This document shows, piece by piece, positions 1-8,977 of a DNA stretch of 64,000 nucleotides. The notes beneath the pieces were generated by a model. That model was not told the origin of the DNA, did not search any database, and worked only from the letters and a program-made list of their open reading frames with translations. Source of the DNA: Oscillospiraceae bacterium (lineage in GTDB: Bacteria > Bacillota > Clostridia > Saccharofermentanales > Saccharofermentanaceae); NCBI GenBank assembly GCA_902764825.1, contig CACWXL010000002.1:1-64000 (forward strand), given 5' to 3'. The translations under genes and the position numbers were made by a program. Every line of letters begins with the position of its first letter. Positions within the stretch are counted from its first letter, which is position 1.

Positions 1-1
1 T

Positions 2-1024
2 CTGAAAGGAACGGAAGTATATAAAGACGTTCCGTATGCGACATGCAGCCAGATATGCATACAGGAGAAATGCAGAGAGTGGAAGTCGTTCTACAGGGCT
101 ACAGCCGAATACACAAAAGAAGCAAAGAAGTTTAAGGAGCATCCGCATGTGCCGGGATATCTGGATCCGAAGAAAGGCAGGGGCGCACTTGTAATTACCA
201 GTCAGAACTTCAAGGTAAATGAGGATGGTAAAGTTACCATGCCTAAATTCCTTAGCGGGATACACATAAGAGCAAGACACGGCAACGTAAGACAGATACG
301 AATAAAGATGTTCAAGCACTCTGTCCTTATAAGTCTTATTTATGAGGAAGCGGAAAAGACAGCAATAGGAACAAAGAGAATGGGGATAGACATGGGAGTC
401 AATAATCTGATAGCAGCCGCATGGGATTCCGAAGACAAGCCCGTGATAATCAGCGGGAAACCCATCAAGTCCATAAACCAGTATTACAACAAGGCAAAAG
501 CACACATGCAGAAGGAGGCGAAAAAATCTAACGGAAAGAACAGGACAAAAAGACTGGATAAACTTACGGCAAAAAGGAACCGCAAGATAAAAGACTACAT
601 GCATAAGGCCAGCAGAAAGATAGTGGAACTGGCAGTTTCTTCAGATGTAGGACTCATAGTGATAGGTGCCAATGAGGGATGGAAACAGAAGGTACACATG
701 GGAAACGTAACAAACCAGAATTTTGTATCCATACCATATAAGACACTTATCAACATGATTGAATACAAGGCAAAGCTTGAAGGGATAGAGGTCAGGATTG
801 TAAGCGAGAGTTATACGAGCGGCACAAGTTTTCTTGACGGGGAAAAACCTACGAAATATTATTACGACAAATCACGAAGAGTTAAGCGCGGTCTGTTCAG
901 GAGCAACAACGGAATACTGATAAACGCAGATATAAATGCGGCATATCAGATGATTAAACTGGGCAGTACAAGAGCGATTCCCATCAAGGCAGGAGAACAA
1001 ATAACCAAGATAAAAGCAGCCTGA
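2..1024 (+). CDS. tnpB: TnpB-family RNA-guided nuclease/transposon protein, 5' end outside window
   Basis: The frame is open from base 2, so the start lies left of the window; an internal GTG at 149 is not the real start. The product matches TnpB (OrfB of IS200/IS605 and IS607 elements): RuvC-I motif GIDMGVNNLIAAAW, then IVIGANEGWKQ and NFVSIPYKTLINMIEYKA, then SESYTSGTSFLDGEKP and a RuvC-III region ending LINADINAAYQMIK. TnpB is an RNA-guided DNA endonuclease that helps retain the transposon. The paired C..C zinc-finger cysteines of many TnpBs are absent between the SESYTS and LINAD motifs, and the RuvC-II glutamate is not at the usual place. No tnpA is visible, so the element type cannot be decided here. 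Confidence 0.9.
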   Translation: MKGTEVYKDVPYATCSQICIQEKCREWKSFYRATAEYTKEAKKFKEHPHVPGYLDPKKGRGALVITSQNFKVNEDGKVTMPKFLSGIHIRARHGNVRQIRIKMFKHSVLISLIYEEAEKTAIGTKRMGIDMGVNNLIAAAWDSEDKPVIISGKPIKSINQYYNKAKAHMQKEAKKSNGKNRTKRLDKLTAKRNRKIKDYMHKASRKIVELAVSSDVGLIVIGANEGWKQKVHMGNVTNQNFVSIPYKTLINMIEYKAKLEGIEVRIVSESYTSGTSFLDGEKPTKYYYDKSRRVKRGLFRSNNGILINADINAAYQMIKLGSTRAIPIKAGEQITKIKAA

Positions 1025-1110
1025 ATTAGATCAGGTAGAGGCATCAGGCTAGTGCCATTAAAGAGCCGGTATGATACTGATCATTTCGGAGATTTATAAA
1101 TATCAGTCAC
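1025..1110 (+). ncRNA. Candidate omegaRNA 3' end / right end of the TnpB element
   Basis: TnpB elements usually encode their guide RNA at the 3' end of tnpB and just beyond it. The 85 bases after the stop include an ACTGAT (1076-1081) / ATCAGT (1102-1107) inverted repeat that could form the terminal hairpin of the element. This is inference from position. The exact element boundary and guide cannot be seen without related copies. Confidence 0.3.
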
Positions 1111-1130
1111 AAACTGGTAAATAGCCACGG

Positions 1131-1153
1131 TTGATATATAATTAAGATATCAA
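1131..1153. promoter_or_regulatory. Inverted repeat upstream of the VanZ-Fic pair
   Basis: TTGATAT (1131-1137) and ATATCAA (1147-1153) form a perfect 7-bp inverted repeat with a 9-bp spacer, ending 17 bases before the VanZ start. This fits an operator, but no regulator is known. Confidence 0.25.
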
Positions 1154-1170
1154 AGTAAAAGGGAAGACCT

Positions 1171-1728
1171 ATGACGACTGAGAAGATAAGACAGGGAGTA
1201 CGTGACAAGGAGATATCGATAAGATATATCATTGTTGCTGCGATCTTCTGGATAATCACGGTCTCATGGATCGTAATGATCTTCCATTTCTCAAACCAGT
1301 CTGCAACACAGTCATCCAACACATCCAATATGGTCGTTAATCTGCTCAACGAACTGTTCAGTATCAATATACAGGATGACATGATCATAAGGAAAGTAGC
1401 GCACACAATGGAATTTGCGCTCCTGACCATCTTTTCTTATGTAGCACTCTCATCAACAAATAAGATCTCCAATAAGACATCTTATGCCGAGAGCCCAGTA
1501 AAGCTCATGAGATCGGATAACGAGATGAACATCGTATTCACATTATGGTTTGCGATCTTAAATGCGATTTTCGACGAATATCATCAGTTGTTCGTCGACG
1601 GCCGTGACGGATCCATCAAGGACGTTCTGATAGATCTCATCGGTATTATCATTGTCCTTATCATCATCCGTGTCGCATTCACGATCTACCTGAAGTCGAA
1701 GGGTAAGTCTGAGGTAGTATACACCTGA
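1171..1728 (+). CDS. VanZ-like family membrane protein
   Basis: This 185-residue protein is mostly hydrophobic, with a first membrane segment near residues 19-39. It has the VanZ-family hallmarks: FSNQSATQSS after the first helix, RKVAHTMEFALL near the middle, and DEYHQLFVDGRDGSIKDVL before the last helix. VanZ proteins are small membrane proteins named for low-level teicoplanin resistance; the biochemical role of most homologs is unknown. GGGAAG lies 4 bases before the ATG. The Fic gene starts 4 bp after the stop, so the two are probably co-transcribed. Confidence 0.8.
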   Translation: MTTEKIRQGVRDKEISIRYIIVAAIFWIITVSWIVMIFHFSNQSATQSSNTSNMVVNLLNELFSINIQDDMIIRKVAHTMEFALLTIFSYVALSSTNKISNKTSYAESPVKLMRSDNEMNIVFTLWFAILNAIFDEYHQLFVDGRDGSIKDVLIDLIGIIIVLIIIRVAFTIYLKSKGKSEVVYT

Positions 1729-1732
1729 ACCT

Positions 1733-2521
1733 GTGACAATTATTTTTTCAAATAAAGAAAATAGACGGAGTATTTGGGATACAGCTATCGGACTTCAGGC
1801 TGTTGATGGGTTAAAACCATCTAAACATCTTAAAACACTTGCTGAAGATAACATTTCAGGGAAGAAGACATATGACGATATCAATAGAGAATTGATAAAG
1901 GAATATGGTTCGGATAATTCCAGGCAGAAAGAGGCAGACATTGTCGCATTAAGAATTGCTGAACTCCTTGAAACGGCTGATTTCATTATGTCTTCAGACC
2001 TTTTGCTGTCAATTCATGAATATTTATTCAATGGAATCTTCGAAGAAGACATTGTCGGAAGATTCAGGAACAACAACATCCGCAAGAAAGAACCGGTCTT
2101 ATTGGGCGATTCGGTAAGATATGCAGATCATTTGATCATAAAAACACAAATAAAACAGATATTTAATGATGAGAAATCCTACGAATATTCAAATCCGATG
2201 AAACAAGCCGATATTGAGCATTTGTCATGGTTTACAAGTAAGCTGTGGCAAACACATCCGTTCGCTGAAGGGAATACAAGGACGACAGCAGTATTCATAT
2301 ATCTATATTTAAAATCTATTGGTTTTGAATTAAATACTGATTCTTTTAAAGACCACAGTCATTATTTTAGAAACGCTCTGGTCAGAAGCTGCAATTCGGC
2401 ATACGGAGCTAACACAGAACCGACAAATTATTTTCTAAACCGATTCTTTATGAATTTACTAAATAACTCAGATAATGTTCTTGATGATCTTGATCTGATC
2501 ATTAATAATTCTGCAGAATGA
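1733..2521 (+). CDS. Fic family protein (probable AMP transferase) with N-terminal antitoxin-like region
   Basis: The protein has 262 residues. The catalytic Fic motif HPFAEGNTRT is at 175-184 and fits HPFx(D/E)GNxR: His is the base, Glu binds metal, and Asn-Arg bind nucleotide. Fic enzymes transfer AMP or related groups from nucleotides to target proteins. Residues about 12-60 resemble the VbhA-like antitoxin helix-bundle found fused to class II Fic proteins, so the enzyme may be self-inhibited. However, the stretch LQAVDG (21-26) is a poor match to the (S/T)xxxE(G/N) inhibitory motif. The start is GTG, the only start codon after an in-frame stop at 1715. It follows the VanZ stop by 4 bp and has no separate strong ribosome site, suggesting coupled translation. 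Confidence 0.85.
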   Translation: MTIIFSNKENRRSIWDTAIGLQAVDGLKPSKHLKTLAEDNISGKKTYDDINRELIKEYGSDNSRQKEADIVALRIAELLETADFIMSSDLLLSIHEYLFNGIFEEDIVGRFRNNNIRKKEPVLLGDSVRYADHLIIKTQIKQIFNDEKSYEYSNPMKQADIEHLSWFTSKLWQTHPFAEGNTRTTAVFIYLYLKSIGFELNTDSFKDHSHYFRNALVRSCNSAYGANTEPTNYFLNRFFMNLLNNSDNVLDDLDLIINNSAE

Positions 2522-3092
2522 TCCTCAGAAGGAGATGCGATTTATCTACGACTCGCCAAACAGAAGAATACCCCTTTTCTGTAATTTTCCTCTATATGCA
2601 ATTCGGTATAATTACAATTTTGGTGAATTGAGAAGAGGTAAAAATATTATATATGTATGATGGTTCATTTTGATATTGATTATTAGATGGCTGATTTTGA
2701 TCCTGAGCTTCTTGATCGATCATGTAATCCTGTTCTTTGATTATCTGCACCAATTCCCGTTTGTATCTCATATGATTCATTCTAATTTATTCGTATGAAC
2801 ATTTCTGCGCGTTTTATTTTCTCCGGATCGATCAATTCATCATTTAGGAATTTATTATTTGATCCTACGCACGCTGATCAAATCAGATTCTTACAACCGG
2901 TCATTTTTGTTCACGCTGTCTTTGTGATCACATCCATGCATGGTTCTATCTTAAACGGCGAAAAAAATCGCATTTAAGACAGATTTTATCGAAAATCTAT
3001 CTCAAACGCCTAAATAATCATCATTTAAGATAGAAATTCAAAAAAGAACACTTGTTCGTTTTCGAAAATAACAGGGGAAAGGGCAGTCTTGA
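2522..3092. other. Gene-poor intergenic stretch
   Basis: About 570 AT-rich bases separate the Fic gene from the convergent flippase gene. No open frame with a credible ribosome site was found. The only structure is the cluster of inverted repeats at 2944-3035. Short open frames at 2592-2780 (minus) and 2795-2977 (plus) lack Shine-Dalgarno sites and recognisable protein features. Confidence 0.6.
2944..3035. repeat. Nested inverted-repeat cluster of a CTATCTTAAA-like motif
   Basis: TTCTATCTTAAA (2944-2955) and TTTAAGATAGAA (3024-3035) are a perfect 12-bp inverted repeat. Between them, a near-perfect hairpin at 2977-3002 (11-bp arms, one mismatch, 4-base loop) contains two more variants of the motif, TTTAAGACAGA and TCTATCTCAAA. 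The motif thus occurs four times in alternating orientation, and the forward copies are followed by ACGGCG or ACGCC. It could be a small non-coding repeat element, a cruciform or a multi-site operator. Confidence 0.6.
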
Positions 3093-4463
3093 TTACTCCG
3101 CCCTCTCTCCTTCAGCCTTGATCAATTTATTGATATATCTGAAGAAGAATATCGGTTCTGCGACTTCGAACGGGATCAAAACGATGATATTGGCCAGAAC
3201 GACGCCTATCATGCCGCCTGTAAGCTTTACGAACACCCAGGCTAGCGGAATATCTACTACTGCTGCGAGCGTCATTAAGACTATCTGTGGCTTGAAATAC
3301 GAGAATCCGTTTCCGATGCTGGTATTGACGTTGTGAACCATGAATATGAATCCTGAGAGCGCGAAAATCACGGCATACAGATAATTAACATCAATGGCAT
3401 TTTCCTTGAGCCAGAAGTTAACAATTGGCTGTAATACTACGACGATGAGCATTAATACTACCAAAACAAGAACACTGAAGCCCAAAAGGAGCATGTAAGT
3501 CTTCTTGATCCAGGTATAGCGTTTCTCGACCTTTGCTTTTGTTACGGCTGACCAGATCGGTATCAGGACAAGCGAACAGATTGCCGCTATGGAGTTAAAG
3601 ATCTTGAAATACACCTGATATACGACAACGTCTGAAGGATCGCAGAATGCTGAGATCAGGAACTCGTTGGTCGATGATACAACCATGAATATAAGCTGGA
3701 GCCATAATAATGTCAGACCGATCTTAAGAAGTGACTTAGCCGAATCTTTGGACCAGAACTTGAATGACGGTCTGATATCCCTGAATCTGCCTAAGAAAAG
3801 GATCATGCTGACGGCGAGCAGCGGGAGATTTACGGCCAGGATATTGAAATAAGATATTGCGATGATCGATGATGACGTATCCCCTTCCGGGAGCAGGTTT
3901 ATAACGATAAAGATGATCACATTGGACAAGAGCGTCAGGAGATTCACAAGTCCGGACTTCTGTATGGCATAAAGGATCGATGTTACAAGCTTTAACACGA
4001 ACTGGATCAGGACGCCTATGAACGCTATCTGGATCGCATATTTCAATACCGGCAGAGACAGTTCGGCTTCATCAATGTTCAGGATCGCATTCCAGTTCAA
4101 AAGATGGATAACAATGCTTCCGATGATGCCGATTATAACCACTAATCCTGCTGAAGCGATATAGGTGGAAGATACTAAGGTCCTCCCTCCTTTAAGATCG
4201 TTCTCGGCAAGTGCTTTTGGCAGTTTATTGCGAAGTCCGTTGCCTATTCCGAGATCGAAAACAAGTACCCAGTTAATGATCGATAATATCGTGTACCAGA
4301 TACCGAGAACGTTGTCATTACCGAAGAATCTGATATATGCAGGCAGCAAAAACAGCGTCAAGATCATCGATCCGCCCTTTACCAGGAACGCACCTAAGAT
4401 GTTGATAAGAATATTCTTATTATTCTTTGCAGCGCCTAAAATGCTGTCTTTACTGAGCTTCAC
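3093..4463 (-). CDS. Polysaccharide/oligosaccharide flippase (MOP superfamily, Wzx-like)
   Basis: A 456-residue integral membrane protein with about 12-14 hydrophobic helices. It opens with a charged N-terminus and LGAFLVKGGSMILTLFLLPA, as in the polysaccharide-transport (MVF/Wzx) branch. Such proteins flip undecaprenyl-linked repeat units across the cytoplasmic membrane. The start is GTG, supported by AGGCGGA 6 bases upstream. It stands alone, about 28 kb from the main polysaccharide locus, so its substrate cannot be inferred. It is the fourth flippase in the window. Confidence 0.85.
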   Translation of the reverse strand: MKLSKDSILGAAKNNKNILINILGAFLVKGGSMILTLFLLPAYIRFFGNDNVLGIWYTILSIINWVLVFDLGIGNGLRNKLPKALAENDLKGGRTLVSSTYIASAGLVVIIGIIGSIVIHLLNWNAILNIDEAELSLPVLKYAIQIAFIGVLIQFVLKLVTSILYAIQKSGLVNLLTLLSNVIIFIVINLLPEGDTSSSIIAISYFNILAVNLPLLAVSMILFLGRFRDIRPSFKFWSKDSAKSLLKIGLTLLWLQLIFMVVSSTNEFLISAFCDPSDVVVYQVYFKIFNSIAAICSLVLIPIWSAVTKAKVEKRYTWIKKTYMLLLGFSVLVLVVLMLIVVVLQPIVNFWLKENAIDVNYLYAVIFALSGFIFMVHNVNTSIGNGFSYFKPQIVLMTLAAVVDIPLAWVFVKLTGGMIGVVLANIIVLIPFEVAEPIFFFRYINKLIKAEGERAE

Positions 4464-4612
4464 CAGGATCCGCCTTTCATCAAAACAGGGGAGTTCCCCT
4501 CCCCTATCTTATCAGAGTTGTAATTATCCAACTTATGAAAACTCACGTCAATATAACCTATATGGTTAATATGTAGTAATACATTTATATTATATTTCTG
4601 TAATAAGTCAAT

Positions 4613-4640
4613 TTGCGGTATTATATTCCCTGTGGATAAT
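4613..4640 (+). promoter_or_regulatory. Probable sigma-A promoter of the lipoprotein gene
   Basis: A -35-like TTGCGG (4613-4618), a 16-bp spacer and a -10-like GATAAT (4635-4640) lie 22 bp before the start codon. GGAGG lies between the promoter and the ATG. Confidence 0.5.
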
Positions 4641-4662
4641 AGAACTTTTCGGAGGTTTATTA

Positions 4663-5985
4663 ATGAAGACAGTTAAGAAGATCATCTCTTCCCTGCTTAT
4701 ATCTGCTTTTGTCTTATCTGCTGCCTCATGCAATAAGGCTAAGCCGGAAGACATTGCTGCGACAGCTGATACTTACGCAAAGTGCGTGCAGTATCTAGAT
4801 GCAGACAGGATCCTGGAGAACACCGAGCCGGTCGATGAGGCATCGGCTGAAGCGTTCAGGAAGAAGTTAACGCTCACTGATGACGATTACGATCAGGCCG
4901 ACCTCAAATCAATAATTGGACAGACCATCCAATATACGGTAAACAGTGATTCAATTAATATTGAAGCTAAGACCGCGAGCCTGGATGTCACTTTCACGAG
5001 GATCAAATACGAGTCTGCATTCAATAACCTTGTCGGTCTTAAAGATGCTCATCTTAAGGCCCTTAACGAGTGCAAAGAGACTTTGAGCACCACGATCAAT
5101 ATCACGCTCAACAAGCAGGAAGACGGCCGCTGGCTCGCTTCTTCTGATACGCTCGCCAAGTTGGATGAACTCTACTCTTTCCTTGATGCCAAATTTGAAT
5201 TCAATCCTGATACGCCTGACCTTTTCGACAGCACGTCATGGCTCTTCGGCAAGGACGGCAATTATGAGAACACGAAGTGCATCGAGCTCGACATCTGGTT
5301 CAAATATGATCCTGAAGAGGAATTCTATTATGTAGTTTCCCAGAACAACACAGAGCTTTATAAGAGTGAGCCTGAGAAGACTACGGATATCTTCTTCAGA
5401 GCCAAGTACGATAAGTCATTGGGCGCGAAAACAACCAGCACCGGCTATATCAATCAGGGCATCTATAACATTAAGATCTACCGCAAGGACGGCCTTCTCA
5501 TGGCTGACGAGACTACTACGGTTATCGTTAACGGCGCCAAGGGTTCGCCTGAGATCACATCTGCTCCGAAGGGCGCTTCGTATACGATCAATGATCCTTC
5601 ATTTGCTTCGATCAAGAGCCTTGGCTGGTGGGATTACGCAGGAACGCTTCTTTCTGACGGAATCTACTGCATCAACACAAAGACGCTGGCTTTCTCTATA
5701 GAGCTTCTGAGTGATGCTGATTCAGTCTATTACGCTTATTATTTCGTGCCCGGCGAGAATGCGAGCACGAAGAATATCGATTACACCAAGCCCGTATATT
5801 CCAATTCGCTTGAACAGTTCATCTATATCGACGGAACCACGTTCTTTAATTTCGATTACGAGCCTGCGAAAATGGAAGTCGGCACATATGTGCTCATCAT
5901 CTGCAAAGATGCAATGAACATTGATAAGCCTTATGTAACGGCCACATGCAAGATAATCCCGCAGTCTTCAGAAGAATTCATCTGA
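4663..5985 (+). CDS. Predicted surface lipoprotein of unknown function
   Basis: This 440-residue protein has a lipoprotein signal peptide: basic MKTVKK, a hydrophobic core and lipobox SAAS-C with the lipidated cysteine at 23. The mature part is acidic and soluble-looking, with no domain I recognise. The first half (about 28-165) resembles the helical extracytoplasmic domains of DUF-type Firmicute lipoproteins, and the rest is beta-rich. GGAGG is placed well before the ATG. It appears monocistronic, with its own promoter and a terminator at 6012-6036. Confidence 0.8.
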   Translation: MKTVKKIISSLLISAFVLSAASCNKAKPEDIAATADTYAKCVQYLDADRILENTEPVDEASAEAFRKKLTLTDDDYDQADLKSIIGQTIQYTVNSDSINIEAKTASLDVTFTRIKYESAFNNLVGLKDAHLKALNECKETLSTTINITLNKQEDGRWLASSDTLAKLDELYSFLDAKFEFNPDTPDLFDSTSWLFGKDGNYENTKCIELDIWFKYDPEEEFYYVVSQNNTELYKSEPEKTTDIFFRAKYDKSLGAKTTSTGYINQGIYNIKIYRKDGLLMADETTTVIVNGAKGSPEITSAPKGASYTINDPSFASIKSLGWWDYAGTLLSDGIYCINTKTLAFSIELLSDADSVYYAYYFVPGENASTKNIDYTKPVYSNSLEQFIYIDGTTFFNFDYEPAKMEVGTYVLIICKDAMNIDKPYVTATCKIIPQSSEEFI

Positions 5986-6011
5986 TAAGGGAACACAAAA
6001 TATAAAAGAAG

Positions 6012-6036
6012 AAAGGTCTTATTTATTTAGACCTTT
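6012..6036. terminator. Bidirectional rho-independent terminator
   Basis: AAAGGTCT and AGACCTTT form an 8-bp stem with a 9-base loop, followed by more T residues on the plus strand. It ends the lipoprotein transcript. The stop codon of the convergent dehydrogenase-like gene lies inside it. Confidence 0.7.
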
Positions 6037-7205
6037 TTCTAATGCAGGATTAATGATGTCCTTAATGATGAACTCCGCAGTCGCATCGATGTTGTCGTAA
6101 GGAACGATCTTCGGAAGCGTTACGCCAAAGGCCTTCTCGGATTTCTTTATCAGATCATCAGTATATACAAGGCAACCGTTCCTGATATCTTCAACACCGT
6201 CCAAAGCTAAAGACTGGCGGTTCTTTGAGATCATGTCATCAAGAGAGAAAACGCTCTCATCTATGTAGCATGTGGGCTCATCAGATGTACCGTCAACGAT
6301 GACCGGGAAGCCGCCGATATTGCCGAACACGCCAGGCGAGAAGAACTTCATCTTAGTATTACCGCGAAGAGCGGTCATGATGCAGTTGATGATATCGAAA
6401 TTAGATGATGCATTCATCATGTTGCGCTTGGAATCAGTAGGCATCGTAATGACGCACTTTCTCAAGATATCATCCTGGTCGAGCTTGATCTCCTCACCCT
6501 TGTAAGATGCCTTAAGGAGCTGCTCCAGGCCTTCGTTCTGGCCTTCCTTGCTGATAACGACATCGTGGAAATGCGCTGTTGCGATATCAACATCGATATT
6601 CCAGAAATCAGCTACGCCGATCTCATTTGCGATCGCGAACTTAAGGCGCGGCAAAAGGTGATTTAAGTTGCCAGAACCGAAGTCAGGATAAGCAACGCCG
6701 CTGGATTTGAGCCACGGGATAGTGCCGTCGGAATAGGAAGTGTTGATAACAATGCCCTTCCCTTCAGCCTTCGTATAACCGAGCATGATGTTCCTGATAT
6801 ACTTGATCGCCAGAGGCGTCCAGATGCCGTAAGCACGGATATTCTTCCAAGAGATGGAACCGTACTTAAGACCGGGATAAACGCGGCTGGAATTGACTAT
6901 GAAGTCAGGCTGATACTTGGAAATGAGTGCTGCAATTGAATCAACGTCATCAAGATTGCATGTGCCGTCGACTATGACGTTTGACTTGTTCTGGCGTCTG
7001 ATAAGAGCCGCAACACGGGCGATATTGAGTCGCACTGGAGCTTCTCGGCATTTCTGCCTGCAACAATGATCTCCAGATTCTCGTCATTTGATGAGAGAAG
7101 ATAACTCAAAAGATAATTTCCGACACTGCCAAGGCCAATGATCATGACCCTGATCCTGCCCTCCTGATCGTGCTTTCTTATAAGCTTTAACTTCTCTTCT
7201 AGCAT
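6019..7205 (-). pseudogene. Saccharopine-dehydrogenase-like NAD(P)-binding protein, split by one frameshift
   Basis: Two overlapping frames encode one protein. The N-terminal part (7205 to about 7035) holds the Rossmann motif MIIGLGSVGNYLL and ends in IIVAGRNAEKLQ. The remainder (about 7035 to 6019) continues in the -1 frame with RLNIARVAALIRRQ and VIVDGTCNLDDVDSI. A single missing base near 7034-7037 would join them as EKL-x-VRLNIARVAALI. The joined product is about 395 residues, with a short-chain/saccharopine reductase fold and an unknown substrate. AAAGGA precedes the ATG at 7205. It lies 17 bp after the nucleotidyltransferase gene, so it probably works in the same nucleotide-sugar or related pathway. 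It may be a true recent pseudogene or an assembly error; the rest of the frame is undamaged. Confidence 0.75.
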
Positions 7206-7222
7206 AACGGTTTTCCTTTCTA

Positions 7223-7981
7223 TTAGAGACCTGCAGTAATAAAATCATTTACCGTATTACAGTTGATCCAAGTCTTCATAGATATTATATCGATAGTCTC
7301 GCCATTCTTTGCAAGTTTTTGAAAATATTCATTGATAAGTACCAGATTGGTGCCGGTAAAACGCCCCGGATTGCTGCACATTACGAGCTCCGAAAGCAGC
7401 TCAATATCCGTAAACTTCCATATCTGGCCGGAGTTATAGATCGCCGTAAAAGGCTCGGCGATCTTAAGCTGACCGTGCGCGGTATCGTAGATGTAATGCG
7501 GTACGTTTTCAAGATCGTAGTAAAGTGCGACAGCCTTATTGGCCTTGATAGCCTCGTTGTTTATCGTGATCACGCTGTTTGTTGCATTCGCAGCGCTCGA
7601 AAAGCTTGCGTCATCGACAAACAGGTCGCCTTCAGCAAACAAGACCTCAGTAATGTCCTTACCGTAGATCTTCAATGCCGCTTCAAGGCCGAGATAAAGG
7701 CTCCAGCCTGAACCGTATTCTGCATACTGCTCGTTATTTACGAGCATGACCTTCTCGCTCACTTCGGAAGGAAGAACCGTGTTAATGTAATCTTCGAGCT
7801 CATTTATCAGGAAACCGCCTACGACCACGAAGAGATCATAAGAAGCTGCCTGCGTGAGCATGTGATTAAGAAGCGTCTTTGCGGGATCTTCTCTATTGTA
7901 AATGCATTTAACCGTAGGCTTTCCGATGCTCTCGGAAAACCTTGTTGCAGAGCCTGCTACTGTTGTTAGAAATACTCTCAT
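7223..7981 (-). CDS. Nucleotidyltransferase (NTP-transferase fold), likely sugar- or alcohol-phosphate activating
   Basis: This 252-residue protein begins MRVFLTTVAGSATRFSESIG followed by KPT, a variant of the nucleotide-binding signature AGxGxRf...KP of NTP transferases. LFAEGDLFVDD later supplies the expected metal-binding aspartate. These enzymes make NDP-sugars or CDP-alcohols from NTP and a phosphorylated substrate; which one is not clear. The start overlaps the upstream epimerase stop by four bases (ATGA), so translation is coupled. Confidence 0.7.
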   Translation of the reverse strand: MRVFLTTVAGSATRFSESIGKPTVKCIYNREDPAKTLLNHMLTQAASYDLFVVVGGFLINELEDYINTVLPSEVSEKVMLVNNEQYAEYGSGWSLYLGLEAALKIYGKDITEVLFAEGDLFVDDASFSSAANATNSVITINNEAIKANKAVALYYDLENVPHYIYDTAHGQLKIAEPFTAIYNSGQIWKFTDIELLSELVMCSNPGRFTGTNLVLINEYFQKLAKNGETIDIISMKTWINCNTVNDFITAGL

Positions 7982-8973
7982 CCGTTCTTCCTAAAATCGA
8001 TGATCATATCGATTCCCTCTTCTAATGTTATCTTCGGAGCCCAGCCGGTTCTCGTTCTGAGCTTCTCTGTGGAAAGCACTCGTCTTACAGGATCAGATTC
8101 CCTGTAGCCTTCAAAAGTGATCTCAGGATCTTTAATTCCGAGCTTGCCTGCGATAAGTGCAACAAGATCAAGGATCGATATCTCTTCTTCGGTTGCTACG
8201 TTGTAAACGCTGCCGTCCATTGCATCCGGGTGCTCAAGAAGGTGCAGCACGGCATCGCATGAATCGATATTATGAAGGAATGTTCTCTTGTTGACCTTAG
8301 AGTTCTCAAGAAGAACGACCTTGCCGTCATTAATAAGGCTGTTAACGATATGAGGCAGGATGTGCTTTGCAAAACGCTCATTCTTGCTGTATACGTTCGC
8401 AAATCTCAATGAAGCGCCGCGGATCTTGCCTGTATCAACGGCATCCTTCATGAAGAACTCTGTAAGGAGCTTGCCCGTCGCATAAGACGTTCTCTGGCTG
8501 TGCTCCGCATCAGACATGAGAAGATAATCAGATTCCTTGACGCCGCCCTCCTTGAAGGACTGCATGGAATATACTTCGGAGGTCGAGCAGTTGATATAAG
8601 CATCAGCGCCGACAGAGATCGCCTGCTCTAAGAACGCCTTCATTCCGAGAAGGTTCGTGTCGAATGTTGTATATACGTGATAGAAGTATTCCGTATGAAC
8701 TACTGCTGCGCAGTTGATGTAGAAGACCTTGTCGAAGTCTTTCTTTTTCGAGACCACGAGATACTCGATCTCCGCCATCTGAGCCGCATTATTGATGTCA
8801 TACTGGAAGAAAGTAAATCTGTCATCATCAATAACGTCTGAGACCGTATCGATGGATGAACAGAAGAAGTTATCGAATCCTATAACACTGCCCTTGTTGC
8901 CGTTAAGGATCTGTCTTACCAGTTCATTGCCGGTCATGCCGGTTACGCCGCTTATAACATAAAGATTGTTCAT
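7978..8973 (-). CDS. NAD-dependent epimerase/dehydratase (extended SDR)
   Basis: A 331-residue extended short-chain dehydrogenase/reductase. It has an N-terminal GVTGMTGNEL (variant GxxGxxG), a Thr/Ser site in INCSTSEVY and catalytic SYATGK (YxxxK) near residue 165. The C-terminal half is that of NDP-sugar epimerases or dehydratases. GGAG lies 9 bases before the ATG. It is in one operon with the metallophosphoesterase upstream (4-bp gap), the nucleotidyltransferase (4-bp overlap) and the broken reductase. The set suggests synthesis of an activated sugar or sugar-like group. Confidence 0.85.
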   Translation of the reverse strand: MNNLYVISGVTGMTGNELVRQILNGNKGSVIGFDNFFCSSIDTVSDVIDDDRFTFFQYDINNAAQMAEIEYLVVSKKKDFDKVFYINCAAVVHTEYFYHVYTTFDTNLLGMKAFLEQAISVGADAYINCSTSEVYSMQSFKEGGVKESDYLLMSDAEHSQRTSYATGKLLTEFFMKDAVDTGKIRGASLRFANVYSKNERFAKHILPHIVNSLINDGKVVLLENSKVNKRTFLHNIDSCDAVLHLLEHPDAMDGSVYNVATEEEISILDLVALIAGKLGIKDPEITFEGYRESDPVRRVLSTEKLRTRTGWAPKITLEEGIDMIIDFRKNG

Positions 8974-8977
8974 AAAA

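Noticed and set aside
2592..2780. A 62-codon open frame on the minus strand in the gene-poor gap
   Set aside because: No ribosome binding site, low-complexity Gln/Asn/Tyr composition, and no resemblance to a known protein.
5366..5917. Open frames of 111 and 68 codons inside the 4663-5985 lipoprotein gene
   Set aside because: Both lie in another frame of a well-supported gene and have Arg/Ser/Leu-rich out-of-frame composition.
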